A program made the translations under genes and the position numbers. Below, piece after piece: positions 25,551-41,092 of a stretch of 64,000 nt of DNA. The DNA is from Budorcas taxicolor (Eukaryota; Chordata; Mammalia; Artiodactyla; Bovidae). How positions within the stretch are numbered: position 1 is the first letter of the stretch; every line of letters begins with the position of its first letter. Below the pieces are notes generated by a model that searched no databases, was not told the origin of the DNA, and saw only the letters and a list, made by a program, of their open reading frames with translations. The stretch lies in assembly GCF_023091745.1 (NCBI RefSeq), contig NC_068935.1:64070724-64134723 (forward strand). The letters are read 5' to 3'.

Positions 25551-27491
25551 TTAGAGAAACACATGCAGAGTGAGATACACACTCACATGGAGTGAGAGAG
25601 AGACATCCACACAGAGAGAGAGAAACAGACAGAGGCATACACACAAAGAGAGACTAAAACACAGACTGAGACACACATACATGGAGAGGCACACAGAAAC
25701 ACAGCCACTGAGAGACACACACTGAGACACACAGACACTGAGACACATACACATCCAGAGAGAGAGACACACACACGCTACATATCAGAAACATTCACAC
25801 TGAAGGAGACACACTCACTGAGAGAGACACAGAGAGAGAGACACACACAATGAGACAGACATCCACACACAGGAGGAGAAATAGGCACTGAGAGACACAC
25901 ACACTGGGAGAGACATACACACTGAGTGAGAGGCACAAACATTGGGAGACACACACGGTGAAACCCACACACAGGCTTAGAGACATAGACATACTGAGAG
26001 AGAGACTCACACCCTGAGAGACACAAACAGCCTGAGAGACAGACACACTGAGACACTCACACAATCCCTAAAAACAGACACGCAACACTGAGGCAGACGC
26101 ACAGTGAGACAGACACACACACATTGAGAGACTCATGGGAGAAATACACACAGAGACACTCTGGGAGTCACACAGAGCCACACATACACAGAAACACACA
26201 CCATAAAGACACACACACAATGAGAGTTCTCCACACAAACTGAGAGAGAGAGACAGACACACACATGCTGAGAGACACACACACTGAGGGAGACATACAC
26301 AGTGGGAGAGAGACACAGATATTGTGAGACACACACACACTGAGACGAACACACACACTTAGGGACATAAACATACAGAGAGAGACACACGCACACACTG
26401 AGAGATAGGGGGACAAGCACAGCGACAGAGAAATACACTCACAGAGAAAAATTTCACCACTGAGAGAGAGTCTGCAAACAGAGAGAGACAAGAGAGACAT
26501 GCACACTCAGAGACTCACACTGAAACACATACAGATACAGAGAGAGACACGCACACACAGAGACACATACACACTGAGAAACAGACACACACTGAGAGAG
26601 CCACACTCACAGGGGCCCACAGAGACACACACACTCAGAGAGCAAGACACACAGAATGAGAGAGTCACACACACTGAGAAGGAGACACAAACGCCCTGAG
26701 AGACACACACAGCAGAGAGACGTACACATTCACAGTGAGACACACACACTGAGAGACATACACACCCACAGAGACACACACAAACAGGGTAAGAAACAGA
26801 AACACTCACACTGAAGGAGTCACACACACTGAGAGAGACACACAACCTGAGAGAGAGACACAAACAGCCAGAGAGTCACACATTCTGAAACACACACATG
26901 GAGACACACAAATTGCAAGTGACATACATGTTGACAGAGACACACACACACAGATACACACACACACACACAGAGAACGAGCCATCCGCAGAGAGAGAGA
27001 GAAACACAGAAAGAGTCACACACACAAACAGAGACCAAAACACTGACTGAGAGATACATACACGTAGAGGCAATGCAGAGACACATAGAGACACACACAC
27101 TGAGACACATACACATACAGAGGTTAACACACACACTAAGAACCAGAAACACACACTGAGAGAGACACACACAGGCACCCTCAGAGACACACACACTCAA
27201 AGAGCAAGGCACACACACTGAGAGTCACACACACTGAGAGAGAGACGCAAACACGCTGAGAGTCATACACAAGAGAGAGACACGCACATTCACAGGGAGA
27301 CACACACACACTGAGAAACATACACACTGAGAGACACACATGCTAAGAACCAGAAACCCTCACACTGAACGCGTCACACACACTGAGAGAGACACACAAC
27401 CTGAAATTGAGACAAAAACACTCGGAGAGTCACACATTCTGAGACACAAAAATTGAGAGTGTCACCTACGTGTACAGAGGCACACCCACAC
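25551..27491 (+). repeat. Unit 14, family B (B1), 1,941 bp
   Basis: B1 markers are present. Near 25866 CACACACAGGAGG replaces CACACAGAGGAGG, and at 27473 CTACGTGTACAG replaces CTACGTGGACAG. The second change recurs exactly 3,887 bp later at 31360 and helps to date the dimer duplication. Confidence 0.96.
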
Positions 27492-29437
27492 TTAGAGAAA
27501 CACATGCAGAGTGAGATACACACTCACATGGAGTGAGAGAGAGACATCCACACAGAGAGAGAGAAACAGACAGAGGCATACACACAAAGAGAGACTAAAA
27601 CACAGACTGAGACACACATACATGGAGAGGCACACAGAAACACACCCACTGAGAGACACACACTGAGACACACAGACACTGAGACACATACACATCCAGA
27701 GAGAGAGACACACACACGCTACATATCAGAAACATTCACACTGAAGGGGACACACTCACTGAGAGAGACACAGAGAGAGAGACACACACAATGAGACAGA
27801 CATCCACACAGAGGAGGAGAAATAGGCACTGAGAGACACACACACTGGGAGAGACATACACACTGAGTGAGAGGCACAAATATTGGGAGACACACACGGT
27901 GAAACCCACACACAGGCTTAGAGACATAGACATACTGAGAGAGAGACTCACACACCCTGAGAGACACAAACACCCTGAGAGACAGACACATTGAGACACA
28001 CACACAATCCCTAAAAACAGACACGCAACACTGAGGCAGACGCACAGTGAGACAGACACACACACATTGAGAGACACATGGGAGAAACACACACAGAGAC
28101 ACTCTGGGAGTCACACAGAGACACACACACACAGAAACACCCACCATAACGACACACACACAATGAGAGTTCTCCACACAAACTGAGAGAGAGAGACAGA
28201 CACACACATGCTGAGAGACACACACACTGAGGGAGACATACACAGTGGGAGAGAGACACAGATATTGTGAGACACACGCACACTGAGACGCACACACACA
28301 CTTCGGGATATAAACATACCGAGAGAGACACAGGCACACGCTGAGAGATAGGGGGACAAACACAGCGAGAGAGAAATAACACTCACAGAGAAAGACTTCA
28401 CTACTGAGAGAGAGTCTCCAAACAGAGAGAGACAAGAGAGACATGCACACTCAGAGACTCACACTGAAACACATACAGATACAGAGAGAGACACGCACAC
28501 ACAGAGACACATACACACTGAGAAACAGACACACACACACTGAGAGAGCCACACTCACAGGGGCCCACAGAGACACACACACTCAGAGAGCAAGACACAC
28601 AGAATGAGAGAGTCACACACACTGAGAAGGAGACACAGACGCCCTGAGAGTCACACACAGCAGAGAGACGTACACATTCACAGTGAGACACACACACTGA
28701 GAGACATACACACACACAGAGACACACACAAACAGGGTAAGAAACAGAAACACTCACACTGAAGGAGACACACACTGAGAGAGACACACAACCTGAGAGA
28801 GAGACACAAACAGCCGGAGAGTCACACATTCTGAAACACACACATGGAGACACACAAATTGCAAGAGACATACATGTTGACAGAGACACACACACACAGA
28901 TACACACACACACACACACAGAGAAAGAGCCATCGGCAGAGAGAGAGAGAAACACAGAAAGAGTCACACACACAAACAGAGACTAAAACACTGACTGAGA
29001 GATACATACACGTAGAGGCAATGCAGAGACGTAGAGACACACACACTGAGACACATACACATACAGAGGTTAACACACACACTAAGAACCAGAAACACAC
29101 ACTGAGAGAGACACACACAGGCACCCTCAGAGACACACACACTCAAAGAGCAAGGCACACACACTGAGAGTCACACACACTGAGAGAGAGACGCAAACAC
29201 GCTGAGAGTCATACACAAGAGAGAGACACGCACATTCACAGGGAGACACACACACACTGAGAAACATACACACTGAGAGACACACATGCTAAGAACCAGA
29301 AACCCTCACACTGAACGCGTCACACACACTGAGAGAGACACACAACCTGAAATTGAGACAAAAACACTCGGAGAGTCACACATTCTGAGACACAAAAATT
29401 GAGAGTGTCACCTACGTGGACAGAGGCACACCCACAC
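27492..29437 (+). repeat. Unit 15, family A (A2), dimer copy 1
   Basis: It is the first half of the 3,887-bp dimer and carries the A2 markers TTCACTACTGAG near 28397 and GCAAGAGACATAC near 28862. Its length is 1,946 bp. Confidence 0.97.
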
Positions 29438-31378
29438 TTAGAGAAACACATGCAGAGTGAGATACACACTCACATGGAGTGAGAGAGAGACATCCACACA
29501 GAGAGAGAGAAACAGACAGAGGCATACACACAAAGAGAGACTAAAACACAGACTGAGACACACATACATGGAGAGGCACACAGAAACACAGCCACTGAGA
29601 GACACACACTGAGACACACAGACACTGAGACACATACACATCCAGAGAGAGAGACACACACACGCTACATATCAGAAACATTCACACTGAAGGGGACACA
29701 CTCACTGAGAGAGACCCAGAGAGAGAGACACACACAATGAGACAGACATCCACACACAGGAGGAGAAATAGGCACTGAGAGACACACACACTGGGAGAGA
29801 CATACACACTGAGTGAGAGGCACAAACATTGGGAGACACACACGGTGAAACCCACACACAGGCTTAGAGACATAGACATACTGAGAGAGAGACTCACACC
29901 CTGAGAGACACAAACAGCCTGAGAGACAGACACACTGAGACACTCACACAATCCCTAAAAACAGACACGCAACACTGAGGCAGACGCACAGTGAGACAGA
30001 CACACACACATTGAGAGACTCATGGGAGAAATACACACAGAGACACTCTGGGAGTCACACAGAGCCACACATACACAGAAACACACACCATAAAGACACA
30101 CACACAATGAGAGTTCTCCACACAAACTGAGAGAGAGAGACAGACACACACATGCTGAGAGACACACACACTGAGGGAGACATACACAGTGGGAGAGAGA
30201 CACAGATATTGTGAGACACACACACACTGAGACGAACACACACACTTAGGGACATAAACATACAGAGAGAGACACACGCACACACTGAGAGATAGGGGGA
30301 CAAGCACAGCGACAGAGAAATACACTCACAGAGAAAAATTTCACCACTGAGAGAGAGTCTGCAAACAGAGAGAGACAAGAGAGACATGCACACTCAGAGA
30401 CTCACACTGAAACACATACAGATACAGAGAGAGACACGCACACACAGAGACACATACACACTGAGAAACAGACACACACTGAGAGAGCCACACTCACAGG
30501 GGCCCACAGAGACACACACACTCAGAGAGCAAGACACACAGAATGAGAGAGTCACACACACTGAGAAGGAGACACAAACGCCCTGAGAGACACACACAGC
30601 AGAGAGACGTACACATTCACAGTGAGACACACACACTGAGAGACATACACACCCACAGAGACACACACAAACAGGGTAAGAAACAGAAACACTCACACTG
30701 AAGGAGTCACACACACTGAGAGAGACACACAACCTGAGAGAGAGACACAAACAGCCAGAGAGTCACACATTCTGAAACACACACATGGAGACACACAAAT
30801 TGCAAGTGACATACATGTTGACAGAGACACACACACACAGATACACACACACACACACAGAGAACGAGCCATCCGCAGAGAGAGAGAGAAACACAGAAAG
30901 AGTCACACACACAAACAGAGACCAAAACACTGACTGAGAGATACATACACGTAGAGGCAATGCAGAGACACATAGAGACACACACACTGAGACACATACA
31001 CATACAGAGGTTAACACACACACTAAGAACCAGAAACACACACTGAGAGAGACACACACAGGCACCCTCAGAGACACACACACTCAAAGAGCAAGGCACA
31101 CACACTGAGAGTCACACACACTGAGAGAGAGACGCAAACACGCTGAGAGTCATACACAAGAGAGAGACACGCACATTCACAGGGAGACACACACACACTG
31201 AGAAACATACACACTGAGAGACACACATGCTAAGAACCAGAAACCCTCACACTGAACGCGTCACACACACTGAGAGAGACACACAACCTGAAATTGAGAC
31301 AAAAACACTCGGAGAGTCACACATTCTGAGACACAAAAATTGAGAGTGTCACCTACGTGTACAGAGGCACACCCACAC
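29438..31378 (+). repeat. Unit 16, family B (B1), dimer copy 1
   Basis: It is the second half of the first dimer, 1,941 bp. GAGACCCAGAG with C at 29716 is shared with unit 18 at 33603. CACACACAGGAGG with C at 29757 is not shared with unit 18, which has G at 33644. CTACGTGTACAG at 31360 matches unit 14. Confidence 0.97.
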
Positions 31379-33324
31379 TTAGAGAAACACATGCAGAGTG
31401 AGATACACACTCACATGGAGTGAGAGAGAGACATCCACACAGAGAGAGAGAAACAGACAGAGGCATACACACAAAGAGAGACTAAAACACAGACTGAGAC
31501 ACACATACATGGAGAGGCACACAGAAACACACCCACTGAGAGACACACACTGAGACACACAGACACTGAGACACATACACATCCAGAGAGAGAGACACAC
31601 ACACGCTACATATCAGAAACATTCACACTGAAGGGGACACACTCACTGAGAGAGACACAGAGAGAGAGACACACACAATGAGACAGACATCCACACAGAG
31701 GAGGAGAAATAGGCACTGAGAGACACACACACTGGGAGAGACATACACACTGAGTGAGAGGCACAAATATTGGGAGACACACACGGTGAAACCCACACAC
31801 AGGCTTAGAGACATAGACATACTGAGAGAGAGACTCACACACCCTGAGAGACACAAACACCCTGAGAGACAGACACATTGAGACACACACACAATCCCTA
31901 AAAACAGACACGCAACACTGAGGCAGACGCACAGTGAGACAGACACACACACATTGAGAGACACATGGGAGAAACACACACAGAGACACTCTGGGAGTCA
32001 CACAGAGACACACACACACAGAAACACCCACCATAACGACACACACACAATGAGAGTTCTCCACACAAACTGAGAGAGAGAGACAGACACACACATGCTG
32101 AGAGACACACACACTGAGGGAGACATACACAGTGGGAGAGAGACACAGATATTGTGAGACACACGCACACTGAGACGCACACACACACTTCGGGATATAA
32201 ACATACCGAGAGAGACACAGGCACACGCTGAGAGATAGGGGGACAAACACAGCGAGAGAGAAATAACACTCACAGAGAAAGACTTCACTACTGAGAGAGA
32301 GTCTCCAAACAGAGAGAGACAAGAGAGACATGCACACTCAGAGACTCACACTGAAACACATACAGATACAGAGAGAGACACGCACACACAGAGACACATA
32401 CACACTGAGAAACAGACACACACACACTGAGAGAGCCACACTCACAGGGGCCCACAGAGACACACACACTCAGAGAGCAAGACACACAGAATGAGAGAGT
32501 CACACACACTGAGAAGGAGACACAGACGCCCTGAGAGTCACACACAGCAGAGAGACGTACACATTCACAGTGAGACACACACACTGAGAGACATACACAC
32601 ACACAGAGACACACACAAACAGGGTAAGAAACAGAAACACTCACACTGAAGGAGACACACACTGAGAGAGACACACAACCTGAGAGAGAGACACAAACAG
32701 CCGGAGAGTCACACATTCTGAAACACACACATGGAGACACACAAATTGCAAGAGACATACATGTTGACAGAGACACACACACACAGATACACACACACAC
32801 ACACACAGAGAAAGAGCCATCGGCAGAGAGAGAGAGAAACACAGAAAGAGTCACACACACAAACAGAGACTAAAACACTGACTGAGAGATACATACACGT
32901 AGAGGCAATGCAGAGACGTAGAGACACACACACTGAGACACATACACATACAGAGGTTAACACACACACTAAGAACCAGAAACACACACTGAGAGAGACA
33001 CACACAGGCACCCTCAGAGACACACACACTCAAAGAGCAAGGCACACACACTGAGAGTCACACACACTGAGAGAGAGACGCAAACACGCTGAGAGTCATA
33101 CACAAGAGAGAGACACGCACATTCACAGGGAGACACACACACACTGAGAAACATACACACTGAGAGACACACATGCTAAGAACCAGAAACCCTCACACTG
33201 AACGCGTCACACACACTGAGAGAGACACACAACCTGAAATTGAGACAAAAACACTCGGAGAGTCACACATTCTGAGACACAAAAATTGAGAGTGTCACCT
33301 ACGTGGACAGAGGCACACCCACAC
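31379..33324 (+). repeat. Unit 17, family A (A2), dimer copy 2
   Basis: I found no base difference between this 1,946-bp unit and unit 15 in the stretches I compared by eye. It lies exactly 3,887 bp downstream of unit 15. Confidence 0.97.
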
Positions 33325-35265
33325 TTAGAGAAACACATGCAGAGTGAGATACACACTCACATGGAGTGAGAGAGAGACATCCACACAGAGAGAGAGAAAC
33401 AGACAGAGGCATACACACAAAGAGAGACTAAAACACAGACTGAGACACACATACATGGAGAGGCACACAGAAACACAGCCACTGAGAGACACACACTGAG
33501 ACACACAGACACTGAGACACATACACATCCAGAGAGAGAGACACACACACGCTACATATCAGAAACATTCACACTGAAGGGGACACACTCACTGAGAGAG
33601 ACCCAGAGAGAGAGACACACACAATGAGACAGACATCCACACAGAGGAGGAGAAATAGGCACTGAGAGACACACACACTGGGAGAGACATACACACTGAG
33701 TGAGAGGCACAAACATTGGGAGACACACACGGTGAAACCCACACACAGGCTTAGAGACATAGACATACTGAGAGAGAGACTCACACCCTGAGAGACACAA
33801 ACAGCCTGAGAGACAGACACACTGAGACACTCACACAATCCCTAAAAACAGACACGCAACACTGAGGCAGACGCACAGTGAGACAGACACACACACATTG
33901 AGAGACTCATGGGAGAAATACACACAGAGACACTCTGGGAGTCACACAGAGCCACACATACACAGAAACACACACCATAAAGACACACACACAATGAGAG
34001 TTCTCCACACAAACTGAGAGAGAGAGACAGACACACACATGCTGAGAGACACACACACTGAGGGAGACATACACAGTGGGAGAGAGACACAGATATTGTG
34101 AGACACACACACACTGAGACGAACACACACACTTAGGGACATAAACATACAGAGAGAGACACACGCACACACTGAGAGATAGGGGGACAAGCACAGCGAC
34201 AGAGAAATACACTCACAGAGAAAAATTTCACCACTGAGAGAGAGTCTGCAAACAGAGAGAGACAAGAGAGACATGCACACTCAGAGACTCACACTGAAAC
34301 ACATACAGATACAGAGAGAGACACGCACACACAGAGACACATACACACTGAGAAACAGACACACACTGAGAGAGCCACACTCACAGGGGCCCACAGAGAC
34401 ACACACACTCAGAGAGCAAGACACACAGAATGAGAGAGTCACACACACTGAGAAGGAGACACAAACGCCCTGAGAGACACACACAGCAGAGAGACGTACA
34501 CATTCACAGTGAGACACACACACTGAGAGACATACACACCCACAGAGACACACACAAACAGGGTAAGAAACAGAAACACTCACACTGAAGGAGTCACACA
34601 CACTGAGAGAGACACACAACCTGAGAGAGAGACACAAACAGCCAGAGAGTCACACATTCTGAAACACACACATGGAGACACACAAATTGCAAGTGACATA
34701 CATGTTGACAGAGACACACACACACAGATACACACACACACACACAGAGAACGAGCCATCCGCAGAGAGAGAGAGAAACACAGAAAGAGTCACACACACA
34801 AACAGAGACCAAAACACTGACTGAGAGATACATACACGTAGAGGCAATGCAGAGACACATAGAGACACACACACTGAGACACATACACATACAGAGGTTA
34901 ACACACACACTAAGAACCAGAAACACACACTGAGAGAGACACACACAGGCACCCTCAGAGACACACACACTCAAAGAGCAAGGCACACACACTGAGAGTC
35001 ACACACACTGAGAGAGAGACGCAAACACGCTGAGAGTCATACACAAGAGAGAGACACGCACATTCACAGGGAGACACACACACACTGAGAAACATACACA
35101 CTGAGAGACACACATGCTAAGAACCAGAAACCCTCACACTGAACGCGTCACACACACTGAGAGAGACACACAACCTGAAATTGAGACAAAAACACTCGGA
35201 GAGTCACACATTCTGAGACACAAAAATTGAGAGTGTCACCTACGTGGACAGAGGCACACCCACAC
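33325..35265 (+). repeat. Unit 18, family B (B1), dimer copy 2
   Basis: It is 1,941 bp and shares the GAGACCCAGAG variant at 33603 with unit 16. Its end reads CTACGTGGACAG, without the T variant seen at the ends of units 14 and 16. Confidence 0.97.
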
Positions 35266-37211
35266 TTAGAGAAACACATGCAGAGTGAGATACACACTCA
35301 CATGGAGTGAGAGAGAGACATCCACACAGAGAGAGAGAAACAGACAGAGGCATACACACAAAGAGAGACTAAAACACAGACTGAGACACACATACATGGA
35401 GAGGCACACAGAAACACACCCACTGAGAGACACACACTGAGACACACAGACACTGAGACACATACACATCCAGAGAGAGAGACACACACACGCTACATAT
35501 CAGAAACATTCACACTGAAGGGGACACACTCACTGAGAGAGACACAGAGAGAGAGACACACACAATGAGACAGACATCCACACAGAGGAGGAGAAATAGG
35601 CACTGAGAGACACACACACTGGGAGAGACATACACACTGAGTGAGAGGCACAAATATTGGGAGACACACACGGTGAAACCCACACACAGGCTTAGAGACA
35701 TAGACATACTGAGAGAGAGACTCACACACCCTGAGAGACACAAACACCCTGAGAGACAGACACATTGAGACACACACACAATCCCTAAAAACAGACACGC
35801 AACACTGAGGCAGACGCACAGTGAGACAGACACACACACATTGAGAGACACATGGGAGAAACACACACAGAGACACTCTGGGAGTCACACAGAGACACAC
35901 ACACACAGAAACACCCACCATAACGACACACACACAATGAGAGTTCTCCACACAAACTGAGAGAGAGAGACAGACACACACATGCTGAGAGACACACACA
36001 CTGAGGGAGACATACACAGTGGGAGAGAGACACAGATATTGTGAGACACACGCACACTGAGACGCACACACACACTTCGGGATATAAACATACCGAGAGA
36101 GACACAGGCACACGCTGAGAGATAGGGGGACAAACACAGCGAGAGAGAAATAACACTCACAGAGAAAGACTTCACTACTGAGAGAGAGTCTCCAAACAGA
36201 GAGAGACAAGAGAGACATGCACACTCAGAGACTCACACTGAAACACATACAGATACAGAGAGAGACACGCACACACAGAGACACATACACACTGAGAAAC
36301 AGACACACACACACTGAGAGAGCCACACTCACAGGGGCCCACAGAGACACACACACTCAGAGAGCAAGACACACAGAATGAGAGAGTCACACACACTGAG
36401 AAGGAGACACAGACGCCCTGAGAGTCACACACAGCAGAGAGACGTACACATTCACAGTGAGACACACACACTGAGAGACATACACACACACAGAGACACA
36501 CACAAACAGGGTAAGAAACAGAAACACTCACACTGAAGGAGACACACACTGAGAGAGACACACAACCTGAGAGAGAGACACAAACAGCCGGAGAGTCACA
36601 CATTCTGAAACACACACATGGAGACACACAAATTGCAAGAGACATACATGTTGACAGAGACACACACACACAGATACACACACACACACACACAGAGAAA
36701 GAGCCATCGGCAGAGAGAGAGAGAAACACAGAAAGAGTCACACACACAAACAGAGACTAAAACACTGACTGAGAGATACATACACGTAGAGGCAATGCAG
36801 AGACGTAGAGACACACACACTGAGACACATACACATACAGAGGTTAACACACACACTAAGAACCAGAAACACACACTGAGAGAGACACACACAGGCACCC
36901 TCAGAGACACACACACTCAAAGAGCAAGGCACACACACTGAGAGTCACACACACTGAGAGAGAGACGCAAACACGCTGAGAGTCATACACAAGAGAGAGA
37001 CACGCACATTCACAGGGAGACACACACACACTGAGAAACATACACACTGAGAGACACACATGCTAAGAACCAGAAACCCTCACACTGAACGCGTCACACA
37101 CACTGAGAGAGACACACAACCTGAAATTGAGACAAAAACACTCGGAGAGTCACACATTCTGAGACACAAAAATTGAGAGTGTCACCTACGTGGACAGAGG
37201 CACACCCACAC
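35266..37211 (+). repeat. Unit 19, family A (A2), dimer copy 3
   Basis: It is the last A2 unit in the window, 1,946 bp, with TTCACTACTGAG near 36171 and the 19-base CA run near 36676. To the right of it the dimer pattern breaks down. Confidence 0.97.
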
Positions 37212-39151
37212 TTAGAGAAACACATGCAGAGTGAGATACACACTCACATGGAGTGAGAGAGAGACATCCACACAGAGAGAGAGAAACAGACAGAGGCATA
37301 CACACAAAGAGAGACTAAAACACAGACTGAGACACACATACATGGAGAGGCACACAGAAACACACCCACTGAGAGACACACACTGAGACACACAGACACT
37401 GAGACACATACACATCCAGAGAGAGAGACACACACACGCTACATATCAGAAACATTCACACTGAAGGGGACACACTCACTGAGAGAGACACAGAGAGAGA
37501 GACACACACAATGAGACAGACATCCACACAGAGGAGGAGAAATAGGCACTGAGAGACACACACACTGGGAGAGACATACACACTGAGTGAGAGGCACAAA
37601 CATTGGGAGACACACACGGTGAAACCCACACACAGGCTTAGAGACATAGACATACTGAGAGAGAGACTCACACCCTGAGAGACACAAACAGCCTGAGAGA
37701 CAGACACACTGAGACACTCACACAATCCCTAAAAACAGACACGCAACACTGAGGCAGACGCACAGTGAGACAGACACACACACATTGAGAGACTCATGGG
37801 AGAAATACACACAGAGACACTCTGGGAGTCACACAGAGCCACACATACACAGAAACACACACCATAAAGACACACACACAATGAGAGTTCTCCACACAAA
37901 CTGAGAGAGAGAGACAGACACACACATGCTGAGAGACACACACACTGAGGGAGACATACACAGTGGGAGAGAGACACAGATATTGTGAGACACACACACA
38001 CTGAGACGAACACACACACTTAGGGACATAAACATACAGAGAGAGACACACGCACACACTGAGAGATAGGGGGACAAGCACAGCGACAGAGAAATACACT
38101 CACAGAGAAAAATTTCACCACTGTGAGAGAGTCTGCAAACAGAGAGAGACAAGAGAGACATGCACACTCAGAGACTCACACTGAAACACATACAGATACA
38201 GAGAGAGACACGCACACACAGAGACACATACACACTGAGAAACAGACACACACTGAGAGAGCCACACTCACAGGGGCCCACAGAGACACACACACTCAGA
38301 GAGCAAGACACACAGAATGAGAGAGCCACACACACTGAGAAGGAGACACAAACGCCCTGAGAGACACACACAGCAGAGAGACGTACACATTCACAGTGAG
38401 ACACACACACTGAGAGACATACACACCCACAGAGACACACACAAACAGGGTAAGAAACAGAAACACTCACACTGAAGGAGTCACACACACTGAGAGAGAC
38501 ACACAACCTGAGAGAGAGACACAAACAGCCAGAGAGTCACACATTCTGAAACACACACATGGAGACACACAAATTGCAAGTGACATACATGTTGACAGAG
38601 ACACACACACACAGATACACACACACACACAGAGAACGAGCCATCCGCAGAGAGAGAGAGAAACACAGAAAGAGTCACACCACACAAACAGAGACCAAAA
38701 CACTGACTGAGAGATACATACACGTAGAGGCAATGCAGAGACACATAGAGACACACACACTGAGACACATACACATACAGAGGTTAACACACACACTAAG
38801 AACCAGAAACACACACTGAGAGAGACACACACAGGCACCCGCAGAGACACACACACTCAAAGAGCAAGGCACACACACTGAGAGTCACACACACTGAGAG
38901 AGAGACGCAAACACGCTGAGAGTCATACACAAGAGAGAGACACGCACATTCACAGGGAGACACACACACACTGAGAAACATACACACTGAGAGACACACA
39001 TGCTAAGAACCAGAAACCCTCACACTGAACGCGTCACACACACTGAGAGAGACACACAACCTGAAATTGAGACAAAAACACTCGGAGAGTCACACATTCT
39101 GAGACACAAAAATTGAGAGTGTCACCTACGTGGACAGAGGCACACCCACAC
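37212..39151 (+). repeat. Unit 20, family B (B1 short form), 1,940 bp
   Basis: It sits in the B position of the third dimer, but its tail is the short form (GGCACCCGCAGAG near 38837). It carries a single inserted C at about 38681 (GTCACACCACACAAAC) and CACTGTGAGAG near 38122. From about 37460 onward it is the first unit of the left 9,734-bp block and pairs with unit 25. Confidence 0.96.
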
Positions 39152-41092
39152 TTAGAGAAACACATGCAGAGTGAGATACACACTCACATGGAGTGAGAGA
39201 GAGACATCCACACAGAGAGAGAGAAACAGACAGAGGCATACACACAAAGAGAGACTAAAACACAGACTGAGACACACATACATGGAGAGGCACACAGAAA
39301 CACAGCCACTGAGAGACACACACTGAGACACACAGACACTGAGACACATACACATCCAGAGAGAGAGACACACACACGCTACATATCAGAAACATTCACA
39401 CTGAAGGGGACACACTCACTGAGAGAGACACAGAGAGAGAGACACACACAATGAGACAGACATCCACACAGAGGAGGAGAAATAGGCACTGAGAGACACA
39501 CACACTGGGAGAGACATACACACTGAGTGAGAGGCACAAACATTGGGAGACACACACGGTGAAACCCACACACAGGCTTAGAGACATAGACATACTGAGA
39601 GAGAGACTCACACCCTGAGAGACACAAACAGCCTGAGAGACAGACACACTGAGACACTCACACAATCCCTAAAAACAGACACGCAACACTGAGGCAGACG
39701 CACAGTGAGACAGACACACACACAATGAGAGACTCATGGGAGAAATACACACAGAGACACTCTGGGAGTCACACAGAGCCACACATACACAGAAACACAC
39801 ACCATAAAGACACACACACAATGAGAGTTCTCCACACAAACTGAGAGAGAGAGACAGACACACACATGCTGAGAGACACACACACTGAGGGAGACATACA
39901 CAGTGGGAGAGAGACACAGATATTGTGAGACACACACACACTGAGACGAACACACACACTTAGGGACATAAACATACAGAGAGAGACACACGCACACACT
40001 GAGAGATAGGGGGACAAGCACAGCGACAGAGAAATACACTCACAGAGAAAAATTTCACCACTGAGAGAGAGTCTGCAAACAGAGAGAGACAAGAGAGACA
40101 TGCACACTCAGAGACTCACACTGAAACACATACAGATACAGAGAGAGACACGCACACACAGAGACACATACACACTGAGAAACAGACACACACTGAGAGA
40201 GCCACACTCACAGGGGCCCACAGAGACACACACACTCAGAGAGCAAGACACACAGAATGAGAGAGTCACACACACTGAGAAGGAGACACAAACGCCCTGA
40301 GAGACACACACAGCAGAGAGACGTACACATTCACAGTGAGACACACACACTGAGAGACATACACACCCACAGAGACACACACAAACAGGGTAAGAAACAG
40401 AAACACTCACACTGAAGGAGTCACACACACTGAGAGAGACACACAACCTGAGAGAGAGACACAAACAGCCAGAGAGTCACACATTCTGAAACACACACAT
40501 GGAGACACACAAATTGCAAGTGACATACATGTTGACAGAGACACACACACACAGATACACACACACACACACAGAGAACGAGCCATCCGCAGAGAGAGAG
40601 AGAAACACAGAAAGAGTCACACACACAAACAGAGACCAAAACACTGACTGAGAGATACATACACGTAGAGGCAATGCAGAGACACATAGAGACACACACA
40701 CTGAGACACATACACATACAGAGGTTAACACACACACTAAGAACCAGAAACACACACTGAGAGAGACACACACAGGCACCCTCAGAGACACACACACTCA
40801 AAGAGCAAGGCACACACACTGAGAGTCACACACACTGAGAGAGAGACGCAAACACGCTGAGAGTCATACACAAGAGAGAGACACGCACATTCACAGGGAG
40901 ACACACACACACTGAGAAACATACACACTGAGAGACACACATGCTAAGAACCAGAAACCCTCACACTGAACGCGTCACACACACTGAGAGAGACACACAA
41001 CCTGAAATTGAGACAAAAACACTCGGAGAGTCACACATTCTGAGACACAAAAATTGAGAGTGTCACCTACGTGGACAGAGGCACACCCACAC
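39152..41092 (+). repeat. Unit 21, family B (B1), 1,941 bp
   Basis: It pairs with unit 26 at 9,734 bp. A private change near 39724 gives ACACAATGAGAGACTC where its partner has ACACATTGAG. Confidence 0.97.

Larger units (their letters stand above)
27492..39151 (+). repeat. Higher-order repeat: 3,887-bp dimer, three copies
   Basis: Units 15-16, 17-18 and 19-20 alternate A2 and B1 with anchors at 27492, 31379 and 35266, spaced 3,887 bp each, then 39152. Copies 1 and 2 share the private bases at 27473/31360 and 29716/33603; copy 3 lacks both. The only difference I found between copies 1 and 2 is at 29757/33644. The third copy diverges near 38.6 kb, where its tail becomes the B1 short form. Confidence 0.93.
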
